Assembly: GCA_029259775.1 (NCBI GenBank)
Contig: JAJDEN010000015.1
Location: forward strand, 124,001 to 188,000
Direction: 5' to 3'
DNA: 64,000 nucleotides
DNA from: Planctomycetota bacterium
GTDB taxonomy: Bacteria > Planctomycetota > PLA2 > JAEUHO01
Notes under the pieces: model-generated
Seen by the model: only the letters and a program-made list of their open reading frames with translations
What the model was told of the DNA's origin: nothing
The model's database searches: none
Made by a program: the position numbers and the translations under genes
Shown: in pieces, positions 38,801-48,176 of the stretch
How the letters are laid out: every line of letters starts with the position of its first letter
Position numbering within the stretch: the first letter of the stretch is position 1

Positions 38801-39930
38801 GCATCGCTGTAGTTGCGCGCGGGCGGCATCGGCAGGAGCTCGCCGTGCAGGTTGATGAAGATCGCATTGTGGAAGCGCTGCGGCTCCAAGAGCATCGTGT
38901 CCAACAGCAGGCGCCAGGATGGAGACGCGGCGTCTTCCGTTCCCGCGGCGACCCGCGTCCGGAACTTCTCCACGGCGTCGGGGTAGCGCATGCAGTGGTT
39001 GTGCATGTCCGCGAGAGCATACGGTTCGGGATTCGTCGGCGAGGCGCCGTTGACGAAGTTCGGGGCCGGTTTCGCGCCTGCGCCGTCGAGGTTCATCCGG
39101 GCCTGGAAACGCTCGGGCACGTAGTAGGCGTGGGCTGCTTCACCGGCGGGCATGGCGCCGGGGTAGACGTGGGTCCATGGCGTCGTCGCGCGGCTGTCCC
39201 GGTCCCTGTTCGTGTAGGGCGCGTACTCCTCGTCGCGGCCGTAGCCGAGCTTGGTGATCCAGTGCGTGCGGAACTTGAGACCGGGGTTGCGACCTTCCAG
39301 ATCACTCAGCGCCGCTTCCACGAAGGGCTGGATCGAGTCCATGAAGACCCACCACCCCGGCACGTTCTCGCACGCAATCAGGTAGACGTCATAGACCTGG
39401 GAGCTGGGAAACGCGTCGCCAACGGAGCGGACGACCGACGACAGCTCCGCCATGCGTTCGCCGGGCATCTTGTCGTTGGCCCGGGTCCTGTAGACCCGTA
39501 CCGTGCAGATGCGCAGATCGCGCGTGGGCACGCCCGGGAACGGTCGGATGGAGACCTGTCGATGCCAGCGCCAGCGGCCGCCATCCAGCACGTTGGCGGA
39601 AGCCGGAGCCGCCGGCGGCAGATAGGCCCCGGGCGTTGCCGGGTCGGCGGCGATCGTCAGCGAAGGCTCGTAGCCCGCACCGTCGTCGTACCCATCGAGA
39701 TCCGCGGCTACACCACCTGCGCCTCCATCGACGTGCGCGCGCAGCTCGGCGAGCATCGCCATGGCCTTCTGGCGGGCGAAGACCTTGTCGCGCGTCCACT
39801 GCGTGTGTTGCGCGCCACGGGTCACGTAGGTGACGGCCGTCAGGGACGCCAGCGCCACCATGGCAGCGGCGAGCAGGATCTCGATGAGGCTCAGGCCGCG
39901 CTGGCGGTTCCGGGTACGCGGGAGGCTCAT
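35833..39930 (-). CDS. Giant prepilin-like surface protein (1365 aa) with calcium-loop repeats
   Basis: ATG 39930 gives RQRGLSLIEILLAAAMVALA, a good prepilin cleavage and helix motif (Glu at +5). An upstream continuation to 40452 is antisense-like and was rejected. Residues ~430-680 hold about 11 DxDxDG-type loops, for example DANRNGTWDAAE, DIDGDGVYGAQD, DVDGDGEFDAD, DANGNGRWDAAE and DNDGNGVRDAG. These look like EF-hand/dockerin or thrombospondin-3 calcium sites. A large unknown domain (~700-1230) and a C-terminal beta-sandwich (GTYVVRIEAYRKSEG) follow. Normal pilins have 120-350 residues. The start overlaps the stop of the preceding gene in ATGA. Probably a calcium-stabilised tip or adhesin protein; function inferred. 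Confidence 0.85.
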   Translation of the reverse strand: MSLPRTRNRQRGLSLIEILLAAAMVALASLTAVTYVTRGAQHTQWTRDKVFARQKAMAMLAELRAHVDGGAGGVAADLDGYDDGAGYEPSLTIAADPATPGAYLPPAAPASANVLDGGRWRWHRQVSIRPFPGVPTRDLRICTVRVYRTRANDKMPGERMAELSSVVRSVGDAFPSSQVYDVYLIACENVPGWWVFMDSIQPFVEAALSDLEGRNPGLKFRTHWITKLGYGRDEEYAPYTNRDRDSRATTPWTHVYPGAMPAGEAAHAYYVPERFQARMNLDGAGAKPAPNFVNGASPTNPEPYALADMHNHCMRYPDAVEKFRTRVAAGTEDAASPSWRLLLDTMLLEPQRFHNAIFINLHGELLPMPPARNYSDAAADPETRAGWRAVTHPERLVSTRVPGDDAASKAPVFRVHAFKTDFLGTAGQEVLMSQEEPFEDANRNGTWDAAESFEDWNGDGTWTAALPITVVIGTGDFTSAPNGAVDPSLVIECLPGGIDADSDGKNDPYVPLHRARSYPEAFADGNGNGVREKTEVFFDIDGDGVYGAQDPHQELDGNGTLSTVTETLTDVDGDGEFDADRPAESFTDANGNGRWDAAEPYWDYNGNGRWDKPTADKKDLPGGWRPWDPKDYGKKGAEKRYLTNYGEPFKDLDGDQTFDEAEAFQDNDGNGVRDAGYERGEMWYRVRYDAARGTVLELHSTPLETPHVGSQGLPARCRLYDLEYVPCPTPAAVDALNRFGRDLATNGDVPKNTARWRITVPTASLRRAFASAPGMNDGDREDLLLSVDTRLGTDVDTGSMWPVRRAPQNRSRTYTYLFADIHDVPFSERYQFRGDPRHCPYEDTDRRGTTAPNGYNWFWDNFTNGGEDERGSWLAFDTARLRDGWMGASDHDTPRLMQWLRTGLVETEALWTTLTGFSYYYLSCGGDVGYDAANGFPNSIPMNGLPFGRKGDVFENTITRGTGTKAIRGSRKFVMYAQGKNEGIRKGGAWWSKPWLGENSDDLAYAAQWRASGNHLAGIKAKSRKGMAKGGKAAQAALYRLARKDEIPTKQQPRGTVMHNAVARTGAEGSTTLFNTGTAGSTFHHQFAGTHGRLVGEGVQLGSNYNYPVPASTPISRPFHPATGGSGGVGPAFSYTDSYPRFLAEVVHRYYDHDKAGVHGSGLMKLTSPGADQRSAWFAINGIDRTASAGSAFIARYSVISLLHSYVSAGIAAGGRRVSQLPHVTLRSPTLISDLNDPEEIQVVWSAVWRRWDGRKYTEAYPDDWAGDEADLVYVPLYSNDGGTTWLSMLDDQPLQAGSPGWVSGVGPDPAHSVPDQKPGADEVFTWITPAAKVPKGTYVVRIEAYRKSEGQHYATHQETIHVRR

Positions 39931-41381
39931 CGCTGGAGCCCTCCGGCGGGGCTGGGGGTCGGTACGGGTGCGCTGTAGCCCGGCTCGGTTCCGCGGTCGC
40001 CGAACCGCCGCACCGAGGTGCCACCCTGCGTGGGCCTGCCGTCCTCGTGTGTGGGGCGCGGCGTGTACGGGGCCTTGCTTTGGCGGTACTGCCCCATGTG
40101 ACGCATGAGGTCCCCCAAGATCGTCGGGTCGTGTTGGATCACGGTGTAGTCCGCGCCGCTGCCTCGCAAGGTGGCGTTGCGCGTCACGATGATCGTGCCC
40201 TGCAGGAACGCCGGGGCCTGGATCGTCAGGTTGCCGTCCACATAGAGCAGTCCGCGGAAGAAGGAGCTCGAGCCGGCCCGGATGGTCACGTTGCCGCGCA
40301 CCACCAGGATGCCGGTGCCCTTGAGCGGCCGCTTGCGGGTGAACTCGACGTCGCCGTCGATGACGGTGAGCATGTACGCGGGCAGGGGGTCTGGGAGTCC
40401 GGTCGCCGCGTCGTCGGTGCTGATGTCGGCCATCGTCAGGAGTTCCGACCACGTCACGCTGAAGATGCGCGCGATGCTGAGATCGAACGCATCCACCGGC
40501 GCGATCGTCCCGGCGGCCTCCGCGATGCCGCCGACCCGCGGCCGACCCGTGCTGTGGGCAAAGGAGATGCCGGCGCTGCCCTGGATGCGTACGCGTCCTG
40601 CGAGGTTCGCACGCGCGCCTTCGGCCACGAGCAGCGCCGCTTCGGCGGGGACAGCGATGTGCAAGCGCCGCACCTCCGTCGCCAAGGCCGTCGTTGCCAC
40701 CTGGAGGTTCGGGGTCTCGTCGAGGTCACGGGTCTTGTCGGAGCGCTCGAAGATCTGGGCTCGCGCGACCAGGAGCCACACCACCCCCGCGCCGTCGACG
40801 CCGCGCTGCGCTGACACATCGCGGGACCAGGAGCCGGGGGTCCAGACGCCATCGCCGTTGGTGTCCGTGAAGGTCTCGCCGGCGTCGTACAGGCCGTCGC
40901 TGTCGGCGTCGCGGAATGTTTCGGGCGGCGCGCCGCGGATCACGGCGTAGCGCCCGAAGAGGTTCGGCGCGATCTCGAACGTGCGCACCAGGCCGGTGTC
41001 CGGCTCCTCCGTGTCGTTGCGCAGCACGGCGGCGCGGGCGGCACTCAGCGCGGCAGGCGGGCGCACGCCGCGGATGCTCTCCTGATAGGGCGGCAGCGGC
41101 GCGTCGGGGTCGCGCTGGGGACGGAATTCGAGGATGGGTTGCGACGGCTGCCTGCGCATCCACGCGATTGCGTCCGTGAGCCCGGCGATCGCGACCTGCC
41201 GAGCGTGTCCGTGCGCGTTGTAGGATGCCTTGGTGATGCGATCCATCGCCGTCATGCGCTCGACGGCGGCGTAGACCATGCCTGCGACCAGCAGCAGGAC
41301 GGCGGCCACCCAGATCAGCACGACGCCGCGCTCCGGGGAGCGCTGTGGCGAGCCAGGGTCTGTGTTGTACCGGACGGACAT
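39927..41381 (-). CDS. PilX-like membrane-anchored protein with calcium-loop motifs
   Basis: 484 residues. N-terminus ERGVVLIWVAAVLLLVAGMVYAAVERM: a PilX-type hydrophobic anchor preceded by Glu-Arg-Gly, a leader-like site lacking the usual Glu at +5. Two calcium-loop-like motifs (DADSDGLYDAGE and DTNGDGVWTPG) match those in the giant neighbour. The C-terminal half is a right-handed beta-helix-like run (GDVEFTRKRPLKGTGILVVR, GNVTIRAG, DGNLTIQAP), like bactofilin or pilus PilX C-domains. First gene of the three-gene prepilin operon; ATGA overlap with the next. Confidence 0.82.
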   Translation of the reverse strand: MSVRYNTDPGSPQRSPERGVVLIWVAAVLLLVAGMVYAAVERMTAMDRITKASYNAHGHARQVAIAGLTDAIAWMRRQPSQPILEFRPQRDPDAPLPPYQESIRGVRPPAALSAARAAVLRNDTEEPDTGLVRTFEIAPNLFGRYAVIRGAPPETFRDADSDGLYDAGETFTDTNGDGVWTPGSWSRDVSAQRGVDGAGVVWLLVARAQIFERSDKTRDLDETPNLQVATTALATEVRRLHIAVPAEAALLVAEGARANLAGRVRIQGSAGISFAHSTGRPRVGGIAEAAGTIAPVDAFDLSIARIFSVTWSELLTMADISTDDAATGLPDPLPAYMLTVIDGDVEFTRKRPLKGTGILVVRGNVTIRAGSSSFFRGLLYVDGNLTIQAPAFLQGTIIVTRNATLRGSGADYTVIQHDPTILGDLMRHMGQYRQSKAPYTPRPTHEDGRPTQGGTSVRRFGDRGTEPGYSAPVPTPSPAGGLQR

Positions 41382-41391
41382 CGCGCCTCAC

Positions 41392-41411
41392 CCGGTGCGG
41401 CGGCGCACCGG
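41392..41411 (-). promoter_or_regulatory. Hairpin just upstream of the PilX-like start codon
   Basis: CCGGTGC (41392-41398) and GCACCGG (41405-41411) form a perfect 7-bp stem, 10 bp upstream of the ATG at 41381. It abuts the GGTGAGG that would be the ribosome site. It could limit translation or be a leader structure. Confidence 0.35.
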
Positions 41412-41497
41412 TCCCAGGGAACCCGGCTCTTCATCGACCGGATGACGGGCCCAACTGGCTGTCCATGGGCTGGGCGGGGCGGGTCCGCAGGGCATTC

Positions 41498-41511
41498 GGG
41501 CCGAAAGGCCC
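41498..41511 (-). terminator. Hairpin at the end of the boxC-boxB-DUF971 operon
   Basis: GGGCC-GAAA-GGCCC as written on the plus strand, starting on the last base of the DUF971 stop codon. Read leftward it is GGGCC-TTTC-GGCCC directly after TAG. Strong stem, no T-tract; it may still end the operon transcript. The rest of the 129-bp gap to 41382 shows only the hairpin listed for the next gene. Confidence 0.45.
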
Positions 41512-41873
41512 TACTCGCTTGGTGCGTTGTTCGCGCTGAGGGGCCGACCAAGGTCGTCGAGCTCGGGATGGTCGCTCGGACAACAGCGGCGCAGGTAGGG
41601 CCAGGTATAGATGCCGGTGCCGTGCTGGTCGCTCAGGGTGAACTGAAGGGCGTACGAACCCACAGCCTCGACGTGCCGGACCACGCAAGCCTGGACCTGC
41701 TCCCAGGTCGGCGGCGGCCGCTCGCCCGGAGCGTGCCCGCGGCAACCCGCGCACGGGCAGATGTGACGGAGGTACGCGCCCGCATAGCGCGAGACGTGGC
41801 CGTCGGCCCAGGTGATCTGGAGCGTGCTGGCCGCGACGTTGAGCTTCACGGCGGTGGGGACTTCGGAAACCAT
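41511..41873 (-). CDS. DUF971 domain protein
   Basis: 120 residues. The DUF971 fold begins LQITWADGHVSRYAGAYLRH; this small domain is also the N-terminal domain of gamma-butyrobetaine hydroxylase. A CPCAGCRG motif and a later CCP could hold a metal (Zn or Fe). Also present: YTWPYLRRCCP. It lies 9 bp after boxB, so it belongs to the box operon. Its role is unknown; metal delivery to the diiron protein BoxB is only a guess from position. Confidence 0.82.
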   Translation of the reverse strand: MVSEVPTAVKLNVAASTLQITWADGHVSRYAGAYLRHICPCAGCRGHAPGERPPPTWEQVQACVVRHVEAVGSYALQFTLSDQHGTGIYTWPYLRRCCPSDHPELDDLGRPLSANNAPSE

Positions 41874-41882
41874 GCGGGTCGT

Positions 41883-43358
<1,476 letters not shown>

Positions 43359-43359
43359 C

Positions 43360-45048
43360 TTAGGTCCTGCTCCAGTTGAATACGGGGCGTTCGGGACGGC
43401 CGTAGAGGGTGAGCGCACCCTGCTCACCGACGGCGTTGGGCCTCTGGAAGATCCAGTTCTGCCACGCAGAGAGTCGGCCGAAGATCTTGGTCTCCAGCGT
43501 TTCCGGGCCCGCGAAGCGGAGGTTGGCTTCCATGCCCGTCAGGGCGTCGGGGGAGAGGCTCGCGCGCTCCTCGATGGCGATGCGTACTTCGTCGTCCCAG
43601 TCGATGTCGTCCGGGGAGATCGTGACCACGCCGGCTTCCTCCGCGGCGCGCGAGTCCCAGGGGCCCTCGTGGGCCAGCGCGGCCTCGAGCGTCTCAGGCG
43701 AACCCAGGAAGCGCGTCTGCAGGCGGGTCAGGCCATTCGACATGGGCAGCGGACCGCGGTTCATCGCGGAGAGCTCGATCTGGATGGGGTGGTCCGGGTC
43801 GTCGAGCATGTAGCTGCGGTCGCAGGCGAGCGTGAGCTCGAAGAGCGAGCCGCTGAAGCACGAACCGGGCTCGATCAGGGCGAACAGGCTGCGCGCCGTG
43901 AGGTCGAGGCGCTTGCAGCAGCGCTTGTAGGCGCAGAGCATCTCGTGGACGAACCAGTCGCTGCCCTCGTGCTCGGCGATGAACGCGTCCCACGCGAGAA
44001 CCTGCGATGCGTCGCCTTCGGTCTTCACGAGGAGCGTGCCGACCTCGGGGCGATTGAAGCGCAGGTCGAGCAGGACATCGTCGAGCTCGCGCGCCATGCG
44101 CCAGAACCACAGATCGTTCGGGTTCGCGCGCGCGGCGGCGGCGTCAGCCGGCGGCCCCTGCTTCGGAGCCTGCACGGTGATCGTGCCGACGCGGCCCTCG
44201 AACGTGAGCGCCACGTGGCGATGGGTGACGCCTTCGTCCGTGTACTCGCCGGCCAGCGGCTCGATGGAGACACCGTCGGCGGTGGGGGTGCGGCCACGGG
44301 GCCCCTCGCCCTCGCCGAGCTCCGCGGCACGGTCGGTGACGTACTCGCGGAACCGGCTGCTGGGGACGACCTTGTCGACGAGGTTCCATTCCTCCGCGCG
44401 GCGGCCCTTGATGCCCTCGGCGACCGTCGAGAAGACGTCGGCGAGGTCGCGCCGGACCTTGCGCTTGTCCACCAGGCGCGTGAGGCCACCCGTGCCGGGC
44501 AGCACGGCCAGGAGTGGGACCTCGGGCAGACTGACCGCGGTGTTGCCGTCGTCCTGCAAGATGATCTCGTCGCAGGCCATGGCGAGTTCGTAGCCGCCAC
44601 CCGCACAGGTCCCGTTGAGCGAGGCGACCGTGCGGATGCCGCACTCGGCCGACATGGCCTCGAGGTAGAGGCGCGTCTCGTTCGTGAACTTGCAGAAGTT
44701 CACCTTGAAGGCGTGGGTCGAACCGCCCAGCATGTTGATGTTGGCGCCGGCGCAGAAGATGCGCGGGACCATGCTCTCGATGACCAACACGCGGACGCCC
44801 GGATGCTCGTAGCGCAGGCGCTGGACGACGTCAGCGAGCTCGATGTCCACGCTGAGGTCGTAGCTGTTGAGCTTGAGCTCATAGCCCTCGCGCAGGCCAT
44901 CGTTCTCCGAAACCCGCATGCCGAGGCGGGCGATGCCCCCCTCGACCTCGAAGGTCCAGTGCTTGTAGGCCGCCGGCGAGGTCTCGAAACGCACGGGGGC
45001 CAGGGCGGGCGCTTCGGATGACGTGATCGTGGGGGGGTTCACGCGCAT
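43360..45048 (-). CDS. boxC: Benzoyl-CoA-dihydrodiol lyase BoxC
   Basis: 562 residues, matching BoxC (~550). It opens the ring of 2,3-epoxybenzoyl-CoA and releases formate (EC 4.1.2.44). It is a double crotonase-fold protein: VLVIESMVPRIFCAGANINM and LNGTCAGGGYELAMACDEII give the oxyanion pocket and the CoA site. The second half has SCFSGSLFELTLACDRSYML and ends WQNWIFQRPNAVGEQGALTL then YGRPERPVFNWSRT, which is typical of BoxC. Start ATG 45048 (MRVNPPTITSSE). First gene of the operon boxC-boxB-DUF971; the palindromes at 45093-45120 lie just upstream and may control it. Confidence 0.93.
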   Translation of the reverse strand: MRVNPPTITSSEAPALAPVRFETSPAAYKHWTFEVEGGIARLGMRVSENDGLREGYELKLNSYDLSVDIELADVVQRLRYEHPGVRVLVIESMVPRIFCAGANINMLGGSTHAFKVNFCKFTNETRLYLEAMSAECGIRTVASLNGTCAGGGYELAMACDEIILQDDGNTAVSLPEVPLLAVLPGTGGLTRLVDKRKVRRDLADVFSTVAEGIKGRRAEEWNLVDKVVPSSRFREYVTDRAAELGEGEGPRGRTPTADGVSIEPLAGEYTDEGVTHRHVALTFEGRVGTITVQAPKQGPPADAAAARANPNDLWFWRMARELDDVLLDLRFNRPEVGTLLVKTEGDASQVLAWDAFIAEHEGSDWFVHEMLCAYKRCCKRLDLTARSLFALIEPGSCFSGSLFELTLACDRSYMLDDPDHPIQIELSAMNRGPLPMSNGLTRLQTRFLGSPETLEAALAHEGPWDSRAAEEAGVVTISPDDIDWDDEVRIAIEERASLSPDALTGMEANLRFAGPETLETKIFGRLSAWQNWIFQRPNAVGEQGALTLYGRPERPVFNWSRT

Positions 45049-45092
45049 GAGGGTAGCCGCGCCCCCCGGGAGCGCCGAGACGTGGACGGACT

Positions 45093-45104
45093 GCCTCCGG
45101 AGGC
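45093..45104. promoter_or_regulatory. 12-bp perfect palindrome in the boxC/pseudokinase divergent region
   Basis: GCCTCCGGAGGC, perfectly self-complementary, 45 bp upstream of the boxC start and abutting a second palindrome. Candidate operator or hairpin. Confidence 0.45.
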
Positions 45105-45120
45105 CCGCGGGATCCCGCGG
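45105..45120. promoter_or_regulatory. 16-bp perfect palindrome directly next to the 12-bp one
   Basis: CCGCGGGATCCCGCGG, perfectly self-complementary. Together the two fill 28 bp of the 133-bp gap between divergent starts. High GC raises the chance of random palindromes, but two perfect ones abutting is notable. Candidate regulator site for the box operon. Confidence 0.5.
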
Positions 45121-45181
45121 CTGCGATCGAGCGCCGCGGATGGCTACTCCTCGTCGGCAGCACACGCCGGAGGATCGGGAA

Positions 45182-46552
45182 ATGCCGCAGCTTCAGCCCA
45201 CATCGGATCGTCAGGACGCCGCGCCCCGCCTGAAGCGGGGGATGATCCTCGGGGATCGCTACCGCCTCGAGCGCCATCAGGGAGGCGGCTCCTTGGTCGA
45301 AACCTGGCTGGCCCACGACCAGGTGCTGGATCGGGGCGTCATCCTGCGCGCGGCCCGCTCAGGGCTGCTGGCGGCCCACGACGGAGCCTCGGGACTGGCG
45401 GAGCGCCTGCGGCCTCTCTCCAAGCTGCAGCACCCCAACATCGTGGGCGTCAGCGACCTCGGCGAGCACGACAGCGCGCCCTACGCCGTCATGCCGCACG
45501 TGCCTGGCGGTAGCCTGCGCTCGCAGATCGAAAAGAGCACGTCCAGCAAGCGCCCTCTGGACATCGAGAAGGTCTTGGCGCGCATCCACCCGATCGCCCA
45601 AGCGCTGGATCACATGCATGAGTCGGGTCTCGTGCACGCGGACGTGCGGCCCGAGTCGATCCTCTTGACGCAGGCCGGGGCCCTCCTGGCTGACGCCATG
45701 CAGGGCTGTCCGGACGTCCAGGTGTCCCGGCATGACAGCGCACTCCCACCCGGACGTCCGGCCTACCTGGCGCCCGAGCAGGTCCGCGGTCTGCCGGCAG
45801 CACCCGCCAGCGATCAGTACGCGCTCGCCGTGACCCTCTTCGAGGCACTCTCGGGCCGCACGCCGCACCGGGCCGTGCAGCCCCTCGCCGTCGCCGTGGA
45901 ACGTCTGGCGGTCCCGCCGCCGCGGCTGGACGCGCTTCGCCCCGGCATCCCGGGACCCGTGGCGGATGCGCTGGCACGCGCCTTGGACCGCGAGCCCGAG
46001 GCTCGCTTTCCGAGTTGCGCGGCCTTCGTGCAGTCCGTTCGGGACGGCACGTCCCCCGTGACTTCGCGCGTGACCGAACGACCTCGGCCCACGACACACA
46101 GGGCGCCGGCCGAAGATCGGGCGCGCAAGGCGCCCGCCGCCGCTGCTACCGAGCGGTCCCGCCCGCCGCGCCCGCGCTCGCAGGCCCGCGGCGGCACGCG
46201 CCGCGGGATCACCATGGTCGGCGCGGCTGCGGCCGTCATCGGGGCGATCGCGCTGCCCTGGATCTCGATGGGCCCCATGTCGATCAAGTCGACGACCGGC
46301 GACCTGCTCGGTGTCTGGGTCATCGGCCTCGCCGGTGGCGCACTGATGCTCGCGGCCATGCGCCAGCGTGGTATCGCCAACCTGGCGGCCTGGGGCGCGC
46401 TGGGCTGTGCCTGCTACGACTTCTTCCGCCTGCTCGACGCCGCGGAGTCCATCGAGCCGGCCGGGCTCGGCCTGTTCTGCGCCCTTGGCGGCGCGCTCCT
46501 CGCGGTCGTCGCCAGCGCGCATGGCGGCTCGTGGCTGGCCGACGGCGAGTAG
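45182..46552 (+). CDS. Kinase-fold protein, probable pseudokinase, with C-terminal membrane helices
   Basis: 456 residues; ATG 45182 has GGAGG 8 nt upstream. The kinase fold is clear (DRYRLERHQGGGSLVETW, HPNIVGVSDLGEHD, LAPEQVRGL, SDQYALAVTLFEALSGRTPH), but key residues differ. The ATP Lys in the VAxK strand is Arg (VILRAAR), HRDxKxxN is HADVRPES, and DFG is DAM. It therefore lacks several catalytic residues at once and is probably inactive, serving as a binding or scaffold protein. After a basic Pro/Ala/Arg linker come about four membrane helices (MVGAAAAVIGAIALPWI to LGLFCALGGALLAVVAS). It heads a three-gene set with two envelope proteins. Confidence 0.82.
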   Translation: MPQLQPTSDRQDAAPRLKRGMILGDRYRLERHQGGGSLVETWLAHDQVLDRGVILRAARSGLLAAHDGASGLAERLRPLSKLQHPNIVGVSDLGEHDSAPYAVMPHVPGGSLRSQIEKSTSSKRPLDIEKVLARIHPIAQALDHMHESGLVHADVRPESILLTQAGALLADAMQGCPDVQVSRHDSALPPGRPAYLAPEQVRGLPAAPASDQYALAVTLFEALSGRTPHRAVQPLAVAVERLAVPPPRLDALRPGIPGPVADALARALDREPEARFPSCAAFVQSVRDGTSPVTSRVTERPRPTTHRAPAEDRARKAPAAAATERSRPPRPRSQARGGTRRGITMVGAAAAVIGAIALPWISMGPMSIKSTTGDLLGVWVIGLAGGALMLAAMRQRGIANLAAWGALGCACYDFFRLLDAAESIEPAGLGLFCALGGALLAVVASAHGGSWLADGE

Positions 46553-46635
46553 CGCGACGAAAACCACGTGGCGCTGCGATGGCCCGGCCACCAGCGCTAC
46601 TCCCTCCTGCGGGGCTGCCCGCGACGGAGAAGATC

Positions 46636-47499
46636 ATGACCACACCTCCCACGCTTCCTCAACTCACGCCGAGCGACCTGCGCCAGATCATCCGTGGCGG
46701 TGCAGAGGCCGTGAAGGCCATCGCCAAGAACCACGCGACCAGTGTCAAGGCGGTGGACCAGGCCATGCGCAGCATGCGTCTCAACAGCGCCTCCGCGACG
46801 GTTCGGAGCCTCGCGGGGTCGGCGATCCGGCACGCGACGCGCAAGGTCGCCACGGAGACCGCCGTAGCCACGGGGGCGCGCGTGCTGCAGATCGGATCGC
46901 GCACCATTCAGCTCACGTCCGGCGTCGTGACGGGCGTCACGATTGGCTTCATCATCCTCATCGGCATAGGCATGTGGGTCCTCTTCGGCCAGGTCGGTGA
47001 CCACGCGGGCGATGCACCTGTGAAGCCTGGCTGGCGTGCGCGGCTGCCGGAGAAGCGCCCCGACAACCCGCTCGCGGACCTGGTTCCCGACGCGGGCGAC
47101 GCCGCGAAGGATCCTGCGGGCGATGACTTCCGGCCGGGCGGAGTCGGGCCCAAGGGGCCGGCCGCAGGCGAGCTGTGGCGCACGGTGTGGGGCGGCGAGC
47201 AGGCCCGTGTCGTCAGCCGCGTGCCCGGTGCCATCTTGAGCTTCAAGGTCTGGGAGACGCAGCAAGGGACGAGTGGTGAGGTGAGCTACCTCGACGCACG
47301 CGGCAAGCCGGCGAAGCGCCCCCTCAAGGTGGCTGTCTCCGATGACGGCATGAAGCTCGAGTTCAGCTACGCGACGGCCTCCGGCGGCGTCAGCGGCAAG
47401 GGCAGGGTCGATGGGGACTCCGGCTGGCTTCTGGGTACAGCAGAGATGCCCGCCAAGCTCGGCGGCAAGATCGACCTCGCTTTGATCGCGACGCGCTAG
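46636..47499 (+). CDS. Single-pass membrane protein of unknown function
   Basis: 287 residues from ATG 46636, with GGAGA 6 nt upstream; ATG 46579 is a weaker choice. The N-terminal ~95 residues are polar and helical (RQIIRGGAEAVKAIAKNHAT). A single membrane helix follows, VTGVTIGFIILIGIGMWVLF (~97-118), then a Pro/Asp-rich linker and a ~100-residue beta-rich C-terminal domain (VSGKGRVDGDSGWLLGTAEM). It sits 83 bp after the pseudokinase gene in the same direction and is likely its partner. No family recognised. Confidence 0.75.
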   Translation: MTTPPTLPQLTPSDLRQIIRGGAEAVKAIAKNHATSVKAVDQAMRSMRLNSASATVRSLAGSAIRHATRKVATETAVATGARVLQIGSRTIQLTSGVVTGVTIGFIILIGIGMWVLFGQVGDHAGDAPVKPGWRARLPEKRPDNPLADLVPDAGDAAKDPAGDDFRPGGVGPKGPAAGELWRTVWGGEQARVVSRVPGAILSFKVWETQQGTSGEVSYLDARGKPAKRPLKVAVSDDGMKLEFSYATASGGVSGKGRVDGDSGWLLGTAEMPAKLGGKIDLALIATR

Positions 47500-47537
47500 G
47501 AACGAGTCCAGGCGGCAAGGCCGCAGGAAGGCATGAC

Positions 47538-48176
47538 ATGGCATTCAAACATCTGCTCATCGCCGCCGCCGTCGCGGGTGGCGGCGCTCTGGTCGCGAGT
47601 GAGGCCATGAACCAGGATGGTGGAGACGACACGGTCCTCACCGGCAGGCGGGACGCTGACCTCAGGCCGGGTGGTGGCCAGAATCCCAAAGCAGACACCG
47701 GCGGGCCCGAGGTGGTCCGTGGCGACGGTGCCGCGACGACGGTGTTCGTCAAGAAGGCAACGCTCGACTGGGGCTCGGCGCGCACGGCGCCGACGATGAC
47801 GCGCGGCGAGGAGATGCGGGCCAAGCGTGCGCGCGCCAAGCGGATGCGCGAGGAGCTGGCGCTCGGACCTCATGGTGCCTGGAACGGCAACATGCCCCTG
47901 GGATCGGTGAACACATGCATCCTCAAGGCAGAGTTCACGGTCGCGGGACGCCGTGTGAGCGGCAGCGTCTGGATCATCCGCGACGTACGGAAGGACGGCT
48001 ACGATTGTGAGATCGTGCCTATCTCAGGAGGCACGCTCTCCGGCCGCGTGATGAACTTCTCTGCGGCGGGGCTTCAGGGCCGTCTCGAGCTCGATGCCAA
48101 GGGTGGGCTTCTGCAAGGCACGTACGGCGGCCGGCGGGTGTGGGTCGGGCGCCAGCGCCCACGGAAGAAGGGCTAG
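47538..48176 (+). CDS. Small secreted or anchored protein of unknown function
   Basis: 212 residues. A weak N-terminal hydrophobic signal (FKHLLIAAAVAGGGALVASE) is followed by a Gly/Asp-rich stretch and a basic Arg/Lys helix (GEEMRAKRARAKRMREELAL). The C-terminal beta-rich domain is GSVNTCILKAEFTVAGRRVS, then GGTLSGRVMNFSAAGLQGRL. The strand-turn pattern (SGxVxxxxxGLxGxL) resembles the C-terminal domain of the preceding protein. It ends in a hairpin shared with the convergent sigma-factor gene. Function unknown. Confidence 0.72.
   Translation: MAFKHLLIAAAVAGGGALVASEAMNQDGGDDTVLTGRRDADLRPGGGQNPKADTGGPEVVRGDGAATTVFVKKATLDWGSARTAPTMTRGEEMRAKRARAKRMREELALGPHGAWNGNMPLGSVNTCILKAEFTVAGRRVSGSVWIIRDVRKDGYDCEIVPISGGTLSGRVMNFSAAGLQGRLELDAKGGLLQGTYGGRRVWVGRQRPRKKG

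Noticed and set aside
39930-40452. Longer N-terminus for the giant prepilin-like gene
   Set aside because: The 174-codon extension is His/Arg/Gly-rich text in the wrong frame of the PilX-like gene; the prepilin leader at 39930 is the natural start.
41412-41497. Riboswitch-like structure upstream of the PilX-like gene
   Set aside because: Several GC hairpins can be drawn, but no known aptamer pattern was recognised and high GC makes such stems common.
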